From assembly GCA_013151035.1 (NCBI GenBank), contig JAADJB010000033.1:1-64000 (forward strand): DNA of 64,000 nucleotides. Direction: 5' to 3'. Shown piece by piece: positions 7,981-16,092 of this stretch. The notes below the pieces were generated by a model. The model worked only from the letters and a program-made list of their open reading frames with translations. It did no database searches and was not told the DNA's origin. Both the position numbers and the translations under genes were made by a program. Origin of the DNA: Gammaproteobacteria bacterium. GTDB lineage: Bacteria; Pseudomonadota; Gammaproteobacteria; JAADJB01. Each line of letters opens with the position of its first letter. Positions within the stretch are counted from its first letter, which is position 1.

Positions 7981-10155
7981 CTACATCGGGGTAAGCTTGG
8001 CGTAGGATAAGACTAACCACTTGGCACCCGCATGAGCAAAATTGACCTGGGCACGGGCATGACTGCCTTGCCCTTCTAAACCGAGGATGACACCTTCACC
8101 AAATTTTTCATGATGCACACCCTGACCGATGCGTAAACCAGTCCCGGTATCCTCCAATGGAAAAGGAATGCTGGGCTGTGCCAGCACCTTGGCGGAATAT
8201 TGAGCGGCCTTATTCTGCACCCGAATATTCTCCAATAAATCCTGTGGGATCTCGCGTAAAAATTGTGAGGGTCGCGAAAAAGATTCCATACCATGTAAAC
8301 GTCTACGCTCAGCATGGCACAAGATGAGTACCTTACAGGCACGGGTCATGCCAACATAACAAAGCCGTCGTTCTTCTTCTAATCGAGCCGGATCATCCAT
8401 CGACATACGATGAGGAAACAAGCCATCCTCCAGACCACACAAAAATACTAGCGGAAATTCCAGACCCTTGGCGGAGTGCAAGGTCATCAACTGCACACAT
8501 TCTTCATTGGCTGAACCTTGTCCCTCACCGGCCTCAAGCACCGCGTAGGCAAGAAAAGCCAGTAGCGGAGTCAGGCCTTCAATATCTTCATTCGGTTCAA
8601 ACTGTCTGGCGGCACTAATTAACTCATCCAGGTTTTCAATGCGCGACTGACCCTTTTCACCCTTCTCCTTACCATAATGTTCACGTAGGCGACTGATCTC
8701 CAGCACATGCTCCATCTGTTCATCAAGCTGCAGTTCATCAATACCTTGTTTCATCTGCTGCAAAATATTGAGGAAACCTGTCAGAGCCTTACAAGCACGC
8801 CCATTCAATATCTTATTTTCAATAATTGACTGTACGGCCTGCATCAACGAGACCTCATGTTGTCTGGCATAATCTCGAACAGTTGCCACACTGCGTTCAC
8901 CAATACCTCGCGGCGGATGATTGACTACCCGTTCAAAGGCAGCATCATCATTATCATTCGCCACCAGGCGCAGATAAGCCAGTGCGTCCTTGATTTCTGC
9001 CCGCTCGAAGAAACGCTGACCACCATAAACCCGATAAGGGGTGCCAGCCTGTAATAATTTTTCTTCAAACACCCGCGACTGTGCATTAGAACGATAAAGG
9101 ATAGCGACATCACTACGCACATTGCCCTGTTCCAGCCAGGCCTGTATGCGTCCGATCACATAGATCGCCTCATCATATTCATTAAAGGCCGCGTACACTT
9201 GTACTGGATCACCCTGTTCACCATCGGTCCACAGGTTCTTGCCCAGACGACCTTCATTGTGTGTAATCAGCCCATTGGCAGCCGCAAGGATAGCTGCGGT
9301 AGAACGATAATTCTGTTCCAGACGAACGGTCTCGACGGCAGGAAAATCTTTGGAGAAACGATGGATATTTTCAATCTTTGCACCACGCCAACCATAGATC
9401 GACTGATCATCATCACCCACCACAAATAGATAGGATTGCTTACCGGCCAACAACTGTAGCCAGGCATACTGTATGGTGTTGGTATCCTGAAACTCATCGA
9501 CCAGAATATGCTGAAAACGTGACTGATAATGCGCTAACAAATCCGGGTGGTTCAACCAGATTTCATGCGCACGCAATAACATCTCGGCAAAATCAACCAG
9601 GCCACCACGATTACACAACGCCTCGTATTCCTCGTAGATGCGTACCTGTTGTTTCAGGAAAAGGTCTTCATGGTGATTAATGTGTGCCGGGCGTATGCCT
9701 TCATCCTTACGGCCATTAATAAAATGCTGCACCTGCCGCGCTGGCCACTTTTCTTCATCCAGCTCCATCGCCTTTAACAAGCGCCGAATCAATCGATATT
9801 GATCATCCGAATCCAGGATCTGAAAGGTCTGCGGCAACCCGGCCTCTTTCCAATGGGCGCGTAACAGGCGATGTGCCAGACCATGAAAAGTCCCCACCCA
9901 CATACCACCCACGGGGATACCAAGAATTTTTTCGATACGACCACGCATCTCGGCAGCCGCCTTGTTGGTAAAGGTCACAGCCAACACACCATAAGGTGAA
10001 ACATGCTCAACTTGTATCAACCAGGCGATACGATGTACCAGCACCCGGGTCTTGCCACTACCGGCACCCGCCAACACCAGCCGATGTGCCGGGGGCGCAC
10101 TAACGGCCTCACGTTGAGCATCGTTCAGGGAGTCGAGTAGGTATGAAACATCCAT
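7981..10155 (-). CDS. uvrD: DNA helicase II UvrD
   Basis: A 724-residue SF1A 3'-5' helicase for nucleotide excision and mismatch repair, close to the ~720 residues of E. coli UvrD. The opening DSLNDAQREAV is the Q-motif region; the Walker A AGAGSGKT is at residues 29-36; Walker B is VDEFQDT near 219; QSIYGWRGAKI, LEQNYRS and TLHSAKGLEF are helicase motifs III, IV and V. The C-terminal YAKLTPM end and VNFAHAGAKWLVLSYAKL block fit the Tudor-like tail that contacts RNA polymerase. Start is ATG 10155. It is monocistronic, convergent with the c-di-GMP gene. Confidence 0.97.
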   Translation of the reverse strand: MDVSYLLDSLNDAQREAVSAPPAHRLVLAGAGSGKTRVLVHRIAWLIQVEHVSPYGVLAVTFTNKAAAEMRGRIEKILGIPVGGMWVGTFHGLAHRLLRAHWKEAGLPQTFQILDSDDQYRLIRRLLKAMELDEEKWPARQVQHFINGRKDEGIRPAHINHHEDLFLKQQVRIYEEYEALCNRGGLVDFAEMLLRAHEIWLNHPDLLAHYQSRFQHILVDEFQDTNTIQYAWLQLLAGKQSYLFVVGDDDQSIYGWRGAKIENIHRFSKDFPAVETVRLEQNYRSTAAILAAANGLITHNEGRLGKNLWTDGEQGDPVQVYAAFNEYDEAIYVIGRIQAWLEQGNVRSDVAILYRSNAQSRVFEEKLLQAGTPYRVYGGQRFFERAEIKDALAYLRLVANDNDDAAFERVVNHPPRGIGERSVATVRDYARQHEVSLMQAVQSIIENKILNGRACKALTGFLNILQQMKQGIDELQLDEQMEHVLEISRLREHYGKEKGEKGQSRIENLDELISAARQFEPNEDIEGLTPLLAFLAYAVLEAGEGQGSANEECVQLMTLHSAKGLEFPLVFLCGLEDGLFPHRMSMDDPARLEEERRLCYVGMTRACKVLILCHAERRRLHGMESFSRPSQFLREIPQDLLENIRVQNKAAQYSAKVLAQPSIPFPLEDTGTGLRIGQGVHHEKFGEGVILGLEGQGSHARAQVNFAHAGAKWLVLSYAKLTPM

Positions 10156-10256
10156 CCATGTATCTTACCAGAATACACCGCCCGGAATGCAGGGAACCCG
10201 GCTTCTATGCTAAAATGCCTACAATAAAATGACTTTTAGCAGGATTTATAGACACC

Positions 10257-10796
10257 ATGCCGTCACAAGCCCCTCACTCTATGCAAATATTTTCCCGACT
10301 CATCTTCTGGAGTCGCTGGTTACAAGCCCCTCTCTATCTTGGTCTCATCATGGCTCAGGGGGTTTACGTCTATCACTTCTTTATTGAACTCTTTCATCTG
10401 GTAGCTGGTGCTGCAAGCCTGACCGAATCAGAGATTATGCTCATCGTGCTGGCATTGATTGATGTCGTGATGATCGCTAATTTGTTAATTATGGTCATCA
10501 TCGGTGGTTATGAAACCTTTGTCTCCCGGCTCAACCTGGAGGAACACCCGGATCACCCACAATGGCTTTCACATGTAAATGCCACCACCATGAAGATCAA
10601 GCTCTCCATGGCGTTAATTGGTATCTCCTCTATTCATCTGCTACAAACCTTTATTAATGCCGAAAAGATGGCCTATGAAACTATCATGTGGCAAGTGGTT
10701 ATTCATATCACCTTCTTGTTATCGGCCATCGCCATTGCCTATACTGATCACATTATGACACGCACCATGATTGAATCCGGTAATGCCACACACTAA
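10257..10796 (+). CDS. YqhA family membrane protein (UPF0114)
   Basis: A 179-residue integral membrane protein with about four hydrophobic segments. FSRLIFWSRWLQAPLYLGL at the start and NLLIMVIIGGYETFVSRL near residues 78-95 are strong hallmarks of the YqhA/UPF0114 family (TIGR00645). Function is unknown. Start ATG 10257 is used; ATG 10281 is an alternative close to the usual family start. Its end overlaps the start of the next gene by 14 bases, so it probably leads a three-gene transcription unit with a secreted protein and a TlpA-like thioredoxin. Confidence 0.88.
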   Translation: MPSQAPHSMQIFSRLIFWSRWLQAPLYLGLIMAQGVYVYHFFIELFHLVAGAASLTESEIMLIVLALIDVVMIANLLIMVIIGGYETFVSRLNLEEHPDHPQWLSHVNATTMKIKLSMALIGISSIHLLQTFINAEKMAYETIMWQVVIHITFLLSAIAIAYTDHIMTRTMIESGNATH

Positions 10797-11412
10797 TATA
10801 GTATGGGTGCCAACCTATGCATGCCTTATATTATTCATACTATCTGCAAACAACGCTTATAGTGCTGAAGCCAGTGACATTCTTGAACAAGAGGTCATTA
10901 ATGAATCCACTGGAATAGCGGGCTGGATCATCAAGGATGACACTTTCTTCCTGGAACTCAATCAGCGCGCGCCTCAACCCATGCGTGGTTTTTTTGAGGG
11001 TCGTGGTTTTAATAGCAAGATCGCCGATCAACTGGCTCGACACTGCACCTTTCAAGTTCATATACGCAATATTGCCGAGACCAGCAGCAATAATGAAATC
11101 ATTTCCGATATGGCGGATTGGCGTGTTATTCATAACAATCAGAGCCAACCCCCCATCCTCAAACAGGAATGGTTAAGCCGCTGGCAGTCTGCATCTGAAG
11201 AGATTAGCACCGCCGCACGCATCGCCTTTCGCTGGGCAACCTTTCCCAGCCCACAGGCCTTTTCTGCGGGTGATTTTAACTGGGGGCTGGCCACCTTTGG
11301 GCCGGCACCCGGTGAGCCCTTTGACCTTGAGATTCACTGGACGCTTAATGGTAATAAGCAACACTATCGAATCAACAACATGAGCTGTCCAATTGATCCT
11401 GCTGTGGAGTAA
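10783..11412 (+). CDS. Secreted protein of unknown function
   Basis: About 209 residues from ATG 10783, chosen because the more upstream candidate is a TTG deeper in the YqhA gene. Residues 5-26 (WVPTYACLILFILSANNAYSA) form a clear signal peptide with cleavage near Ala26. The mature part is soluble, rich in W, N and Q, with two cysteines (one in RHCTFQV, one in MSCPID near the C-terminus) that could form a disulfide. No family is recognised. It lies between a YqhA protein and a TlpA-like oxidoreductase, overlapping the former and four bases before the latter, so periplasmic redox handling of its cysteines is possible but unproven. Confidence 0.65.
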   Translation: MPHTNIVWVPTYACLILFILSANNAYSAEASDILEQEVINESTGIAGWIIKDDTFFLELNQRAPQPMRGFFEGRGFNSKIADQLARHCTFQVHIRNIAETSSNNEIISDMADWRVIHNNQSQPPILKQEWLSRWQSASEEISTAARIAFRWATFPSPQAFSAGDFNWGLATFGPAPGEPFDLEIHWTLNGNKQHYRINNMSCPIDPAVE

Positions 11413-11416
11413 CACC

Positions 11417-11920
11417 ATGAAACGACATTTCTTATTATTGCTGTGTCTGATGATAGCCTCTTTATCCGTCTATGCCCGAGGCTATATTAAGAAGATTGAT
11501 CCACCACAAACACCCCCTGGTTTCACCTTAATGGATCTTGATGGTGAGCCACACCAGCTCTCGGACTACCTCGGCAGTACGGTTATTGTCAGCTTCTGGG
11601 CGAGCTGGTGTCCCCCTTGTCGCAAAGAGATGCCTTCAATGGAACGGGCATGGCAACGACTCAAGGGTCAGGGGGTTCAATTCCTTGCCGTGAATGTGGG
11701 CGAGAATGAAGAAACCGTCTTTTTATTTACCGCCGACTACGACATCAGCTTTCCATTATTACTCGATCTTGATGGCAAAATTACTGAACAATGGCCAGTG
11801 CAAGGACTACCGACCACCTTTGTGCTTAATCCCGCAGGCAAGATTGTCTACCAGGCAGTGGGTGGACGCGAGTGGGATGAGCCTGAATTACTAAAACTGA
11901 TTAGATCCTTAAAACCTTAA
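11417..11920 (+). CDS. TlpA/ResA-like periplasmic thioredoxin
   Basis: A 167-residue exported thiol-disulfide oxidoreductase. ATG 11417 follows GGAG at eight bases. The N-terminal KRHFLLLLCLMIASLSVYARG is a signal peptide; the redox motif is WASWCPPC (near residues 60-67) followed by RKEMPSME, typical of TlpA/ResA. GLPTTFVL near residue 138 carries the conserved cis-proline (LPT). Such proteins reduce periplasmic disulfides, for example in cytochrome c maturation. It is the last gene of the YqhA unit. Its stop overlaps the stop of the convergent peroxiredoxin-like gene by four bases. Confidence 0.9.
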   Translation: MKRHFLLLLCLMIASLSVYARGYIKKIDPPQTPPGFTLMDLDGEPHQLSDYLGSTVIVSFWASWCPPCRKEMPSMERAWQRLKGQGVQFLAVNVGENEETVFLFTADYDISFPLLLDLDGKITEQWPVQGLPTTFVLNPAGKIVYQAVGGREWDEPELLKLIRSLKP

Positions 11921-12576
11921 ATCATAGAACGCAATGTATCAAGAATCTCTTCCGGCTCCATCCGCAGGGTGTAATTCTTTTCAACATACGCGGCTTTGAT
12001 ACTACCATCCGTTGCAATCACATAGCTGGCAGGTATCGGCAGGGTATAGGAATCATCACCATTAGCCGCAGGCACATTAATACCCCAATCAGCATACAGA
12101 GGACGCATCGCCTCATCCAGGCTAAATACCAAGCCATACTCTGTTGCCACCCGATTAGCTGGATCGGCTAATACCGTAATGGCAGGATCCATGTCCGTCA
12201 GATGATCGACTGTAACCTGAGCCTGTTCCGGTGAGATAAACACCAGACCGGCACCCAGATTTTTAATATCGCTCAAGGCCTCACGCAAAAACTGGAATTC
12301 AAGATTGCAAAAGGGACACCAACTGCCTCGATAAAAACTCAGCACCACCGGCCCTTTTGCCAATAGCTGTGACAAACTTACGCTGCCACCACGTATATCT
12401 TGCAAGGTGAATTCAGGTGCCTGTTCACCCTTACCCGGTGCCTGACTACCCACATCCGATGACAGCAAACGCTCCATACTTGCACCGACGATCTGCTTGA
12501 CTTCATCCGGCAACCCACCCATAAAATCATTCATCAAGGCGGCACTTGCATCCGCATAGTTTTTGTTAAAGGTCAT
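11917..12576 (-). CDS. Peroxiredoxin-like (AhpC/TSA family) protein
   Basis: A 219-residue thioredoxin-fold protein. FTLQDIRGGSVSLSQLL and VVLSFYRGSWCPFCNLE (near residues 75-110) mark the AhpC/TSA-like subgroup whose active site is YRGxWCPFC, with both cysteines in a CxxC. That subgroup is widespread in Proteobacteria and is presumed to reduce peroxides or thiols. ATG 12576 is chosen over an upstream extension because it follows an AGAGAG ribosome site and starts the conserved region. No signal peptide, so cytoplasmic. Divergent from the HD-GYP gene about 100 bases away. Confidence 0.88.
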   Translation of the reverse strand: MTFNKNYADASAALMNDFMGGLPDEVKQIVGASMERLLSSDVGSQAPGKGEQAPEFTLQDIRGGSVSLSQLLAKGPVVLSFYRGSWCPFCNLEFQFLREALSDIKNLGAGLVFISPEQAQVTVDHLTDMDPAITVLADPANRVATEYGLVFSLDEAMRPLYADWGINVPAANGDDSYTLPIPASYVIATDGSIKAAYVEKNYTLRMEPEEILDTLRSMI

Positions 12577-12677
12577 GATTATCGACTCTCTCTGAAAAAA
12601 TGTGTTTTCCCATACTACAATCTTGTCAGGCAAATAAAAACCCTATATGCCATATTAAAATACGTTAAAATCAACGC

Positions 12678-14327
12678 ATGACTCAAGCTCAAGATAATTT
12701 AGCTCAAGATAATTTTTTCAACAAAATTGAAAAGCTTAATGCGATTGGTATTGCCCTCTCTTCTGAAAAAGACCTGAAGAAACTAATGGAAAATATCTTG
12801 GTCGCCGCCAAGAGCATTACCAATGCAGATGGTGGCACCCTGTATTCAATGACCGAGGATAAAACCCTGAAGTTTGAGATCATCCATACCGATTCCCTGC
12901 AATTCAGTATGGGTGGAACCAGCGACAATCCCATTCCTTTTGCCGATCTTGAGACCCATAACGAGGAAAATCGGCCCAATAACCACCTTATTGCCTGTTG
13001 CTGTGCAAACAACAATACAATAATCAATATTACCGATGCCTATGATGAAGAGGACTTTGACTTCTCCGGTACGCGTGCCTTCGACAAAAAAACAGGTTAT
13101 CGCTCCAAGTCATTTCTCACCATCCCGATGCAGAATCACCATCAGGAAATCATCGGGGTACTACAGCTCATAAACAAGCTGGATAACGATGGCAATATCA
13201 TCAACTTTAATAAAGAGGATCAAAAATTAGCAGAGTCATTGACCTCTCAGGCCGCTATTGCCCTAACCAATAACAAGCTCATTGAAGAGCTCAAGATGCT
13301 GTTCGAGTCCTTTATCCAGTTAATTGCTACCGCCATTGATGAAAAATCCCCCTATACCGGGAAGCATTGCCGCCGTGTGCCTATCCTTACCATGATGTTA
13401 GCCGAAGAGGCTGATCAATCTGACAAGGACTACCTCAAAGACTTTCAACTATGCAAAAAAGAGCACTATGCCCTTGAGATTGCCGCCTGGCTGCATGACT
13501 GTGGCAAGATTGTAACCCCGGAGTATGTGGTTGATAAGGCTCAAAAACTGGAGACCATCTTTGATCGCATAGAGCTAGTCGATGCACGCTTTGATAATCT
13601 ACGACAAATCAACGAAAACAAGCACTTAAAGAAGCAAATAGAGCATCTTGAAGGCAAAATCACGGAAGATCAATACCAATCATTCAAGCTTGAGCAGCAA
13701 CAGCAATGTCAACAACTGGATTCAGACCAGGCCTTTGTCAGGGCATGCAATACAGGTGGGGAATTCATGTCAGCAGATGATCAGGCAAGGATTCAAGCCA
13801 TTGGTCAATACACACTAACGGATGACTCTAATTTGCTGACCGAGAACGAGATTAAAAACCTTAATATCACCAAGGGCACCTTAAATAATCAGGAACGCGA
13901 GATCATCAATAATCACATGGCAATGACCATCAAGATGCTAGAAGCACTGCCTTTTCCGGCGCACCTGCAGAATGTCCCCGAATATGCTGGCGGGCATCAC
14001 GAACAAATGAATGGTAAAGGTTATCCCAAAGGACTGCACCGGGAACAGATGTCGATACCCGCCCGAGTCATGGCTATTGCCGACATCTTTGAGGCTCTAA
14101 CCGCTAAAGATCGCCCCTATAAAGATGGCAAACCACTGTCCGTGGCCTTAACAATTTTAGGGAAAATGAAGCAGGAAGGGCATATCGACCCTGATTTATT
14201 CGATTTATTCATCGAAAACAAAGTCTATCTACGTTATGCCGAAGAGCATGTCGACCCATCACAGATTGATATCAGCGAACCATCCGAGATTCCCGGGTAC
14301 CCCTTCAACATGCCTGATCAGGCATGA
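12678..14327 (+). CDS. GAF domain plus HD-GYP phosphodiesterase with large insertion
   Basis: A 549-residue cytoplasmic protein. Residues ~15-195 form a GAF sensor (EKDLKKLMENILVAAKSITNADGGTLY...). An HD-GYP domain follows: HCRRVP near 233, the HD pair in WLHDCGK at 273-274, and HHEQMNGKGYP from 440. HD-GYP enzymes hydrolyse cyclic di-GMP. Two features are odd. The HD pair and the HHE motif lie about 166 residues apart, where roughly 60 is usual, so about 100 residues (a Q/E-rich helical region, ~295-395) are inserted. The canonical HHExxDGxGYP has N in place of D. Activity is likely but not certain. Confidence 0.9.
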   Translation: MTQAQDNLAQDNFFNKIEKLNAIGIALSSEKDLKKLMENILVAAKSITNADGGTLYSMTEDKTLKFEIIHTDSLQFSMGGTSDNPIPFADLETHNEENRPNNHLIACCCANNNTIINITDAYDEEDFDFSGTRAFDKKTGYRSKSFLTIPMQNHHQEIIGVLQLINKLDNDGNIINFNKEDQKLAESLTSQAAIALTNNKLIEELKMLFESFIQLIATAIDEKSPYTGKHCRRVPILTMMLAEEADQSDKDYLKDFQLCKKEHYALEIAAWLHDCGKIVTPEYVVDKAQKLETIFDRIELVDARFDNLRQINENKHLKKQIEHLEGKITEDQYQSFKLEQQQQCQQLDSDQAFVRACNTGGEFMSADDQARIQAIGQYTLTDDSNLLTENEIKNLNITKGTLNNQEREIINNHMAMTIKMLEALPFPAHLQNVPEYAGGHHEQMNGKGYPKGLHREQMSIPARVMAIADIFEALTAKDRPYKDGKPLSVALTILGKMKQEGHIDPDLFDLFIENKVYLRYAEEHVDPSQIDISEPSEIPGYPFNMPDQA

Positions 14328-14335
14328 AATGGTGC

Positions 14336-14566
14336 TTATAATGCAAGAATCTCTGGCTTCTTGCCAGAAAGGTAATCATTCAGACTAACGGTTGGCAGCT
14401 TAAGGCTATCCACCAGGGGATACATCTCACACTTCTCACAGGCGCGTAACATAGGCTGTGAACCCGCTGGCACCTTCCCTACGGGGCGATTTCTTAACTT
14501 TTGGCAATTTCCGGTTTGCATATAAGCCTGTTGCGGCACACAGTAAAACATCAAATCCTGGCTCAA
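14336..14566 (-). CDS. Small cysteine-containing hypothetical protein
   Basis: A 76-residue reading frame ending nine bases from the HD-GYP stop (convergent). It has a CEKCEMYP motif (CxxC) and two other cysteines, which may bind metal. A TTG at 14566 is preceded by a strong GGGGAGAG at good distance; ATG 14551 is the alternative. No family is recognised. The ribosome site and the cysteine pattern favour a real gene, but no homology could be tested. Confidence 0.45.
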   Translation of the reverse strand: MSQDLMFYCVPQQAYMQTGNCQKLRNRPVGKVPAGSQPMLRACEKCEMYPLVDSLKLPTVSLNDYLSGKKPEILAL

Positions 14567-15464
14567 GGTTCTCTCCCCATTATAAACTTGGTCATTATTC
14601 TTTAATTGCCAGCCTTAAAACGACTTTACTAGCAAAAAGCTTACCAAGTATACCATATTTTTGTGAAGATTATAATTCCATTTTATTTTCAGTGGGTTAG
14701 TACCCTATAATTAACACTTAATGGCTGAATATTGTGCAATTACAGAAAAATTGATCACAGGCAGCATATAAGTCACTTGCTATTTCAATATGTTATTAAC
14801 AAGCAGGGCAGCAATCCCTTGTTTATAGGTGGTTTTTGCTATACTTTAGTTGTGAGGATTATGGATAGTCGGAAAATGGTCGTGTTAGCACTGGGTTCTT
14901 CGCCGTTCATACAATGTTAGCCATCTAATGATATAGCATTCACTTTTACTGGCGTACTTTCAATACGAGATTCCTTTAAGCGTTATGGCATGGATGGTAA
15001 AGAGAATTTTTGAAGGTTACTTTGACAATTTCACAATAGAACGCAATGGCTAATCGGGTAAAGTATATAGCCCCTGGGGTTTTAAGTAGTCGAGCCACGG
15101 AGCTATTGGCTGATTCTGAAGACAGGTCAAAGAACTTCGACAGATCAATATCAACAGCAAAACATCAGCCTTGCTTAATGATGCCTTGTAGTTTCAAGGC
15201 GCGAAGGTATTTTTGATACAGGTCGTCAAATCGTTTTTGTTCAGCAGGTTTCATGCTAAACTCCCCTATAATCATTAAACTCGGATAGGTAACAGGGGCT
15301 CAGTACGGAATGTGGAGTCTTACTACCGCGTAACGGCTTCGTGCAAAAAGCCGTGCGCTGGTTATTAAAAACGTTATGTGTTTTCGAAGAACAATTTCAT
15401 TTTCGAACCGGTGAATTCGAATGTGTAAAGTTTAATATTTCACCAATTAACTTGAGAATATATT
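14567..15464. other. 898-base region with recombination debris and the csp leader
   Basis: No intact gene is seen. 14567-15100 is AT-rich with short frames only. 15120-15254 holds an integrase start next to a reverse-transcriptase-like fragment (separate entry). 15336-15381 contains a hairpin ACGGCTT/AAGCCGT inside a TAACG...CGTTA frame. 15382-15464 is the AT-rich leader of the cold-shock gene with repeated TTCGAA. Confidence 0.5.
15120..15254 (-). pseudogene. Truncated tyrosine-recombinase start joined to reverse-transcriptase-like fragment
   Basis: ATG 15254, with GGGGAG seven bases upstream, opens 29 codons beginning KPAEQKRFDDLYQKYLRALK, which resembles the first residues of XerC-like integrases found with IS91-type elements. 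TGA follows at 15165-15167. In the same frame, directly after the stop, comes FAVDIDLSKFFD, the catalytic RT motif seen in group II intron maturases (V-D-I-D-L-x-K-F-F-D). Both are fragments, so this is scar tissue of at least two mobile elements. Recognition rests on short motifs. Confidence 0.5.
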
Positions 15465-15671
15465 ATGAGTAAAGGTACAGTAAAGTGGTTCGATGCAGGA
15501 AAAGGTTTTGGTTTTATTACTCCTGAAGATGGCGGTAAAGATCTTTTCGTTCATCATTCAGAAATTCAAAGTGGTGGAGATTATGCATCCCTTAATGACG
15601 GACAAGCAGTAGAATTTGAAGTAGGCCAAGGTCAGAAAGGACCTTGTGCTAACAAAGTTGTAGCAATTTAG
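15465..15671 (+). CDS. CspA-family cold-shock protein
   Basis: A 68-residue single cold-shock domain. [22 protein letters not shown] covers the first strands with RNP1 (KGFGFI, residues 13-18); RNP2 is DLFVHHS (residues 26-32). These proteins bind single-stranded RNA and DNA and melt RNA structures. The length is normal for the family. The leader is about 80 bases, AT-rich, with no clear ribosome site beyond TTGAGAATA. A small Lys-rich gene follows 124 bases later. The paralogue (cspA, C, D, E) cannot be told. Confidence 0.95.
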   Translation: MSKGTVKWFDAGKGFGFITPEDGGKDLFVHHSEIQSGGDYASLNDGQAVEFEVGQGQKGPCANKVVAI

Positions 15672-15795
15672 TAATAAAAGCATAGCTTGGCCGGCGCAAA
15701 CGATGCGTCGTCAAGCTGGCTTCCAATTATGTGTCCGAGTTACCCACAATTGGTATATATTTAGTATCTTATCAATAAAGTCAAAGGAGAGATTT

Positions 15796-15900
15796 ATGGC
15801 TAAAGGTCAAGATTCAAAAAAGGCAGTTAAAAAGAAACCTGAAAAAACGTTGAAAGAAAAACGCGCAGAGAAAAAGGAAAAAAAGGTGAATAATCGATAG
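15796..15900 (+). CDS. 34-residue Lys-rich basic protein
   Basis: ATG 15796 has a very strong AAAGGAGAG ribosome site. The product MAKGQDSKKAVKKKPEKTL plus a KEKRAEKKEKK tail is highly basic (about 15 Lys/Arg of 34) with no hydrophobic segment. Short proteins with the MAKGQDSKK start occur near cold-shock genes in other Gammaproteobacteria, to my recollection. Nucleic-acid or ribosome association is a reasonable guess, not shown. Confidence 0.7.
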   Translation: MAKGQDSKKAVKKKPEKTLKEKRAEKKEKKVNNR

Positions 15901-16092
15901 CCGTTACACGTAAAGGGATAGTTAGTAGTGGTATCGGAGCTGAGAAATGAATTCAAATAACCGTTTAACGTGTTTCTAAGGGCGGTATAGCTGAGAGCTT
16001 TCATGGCAATAAACATCATTAACGTACAGGTACGCAATAGTGTACAAGAGAAACTCATCCAGCAAATTAGTATGTAATTAGCAGTAAAAAAC

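Noticed and set aside
15336-15381. Integron attC site before the cold-shock gene
   Set aside because: TAACG...CGTTA order is right, but the core does not fit RYYYAAC/GTTRRRY well, and no second site flanks the gene.
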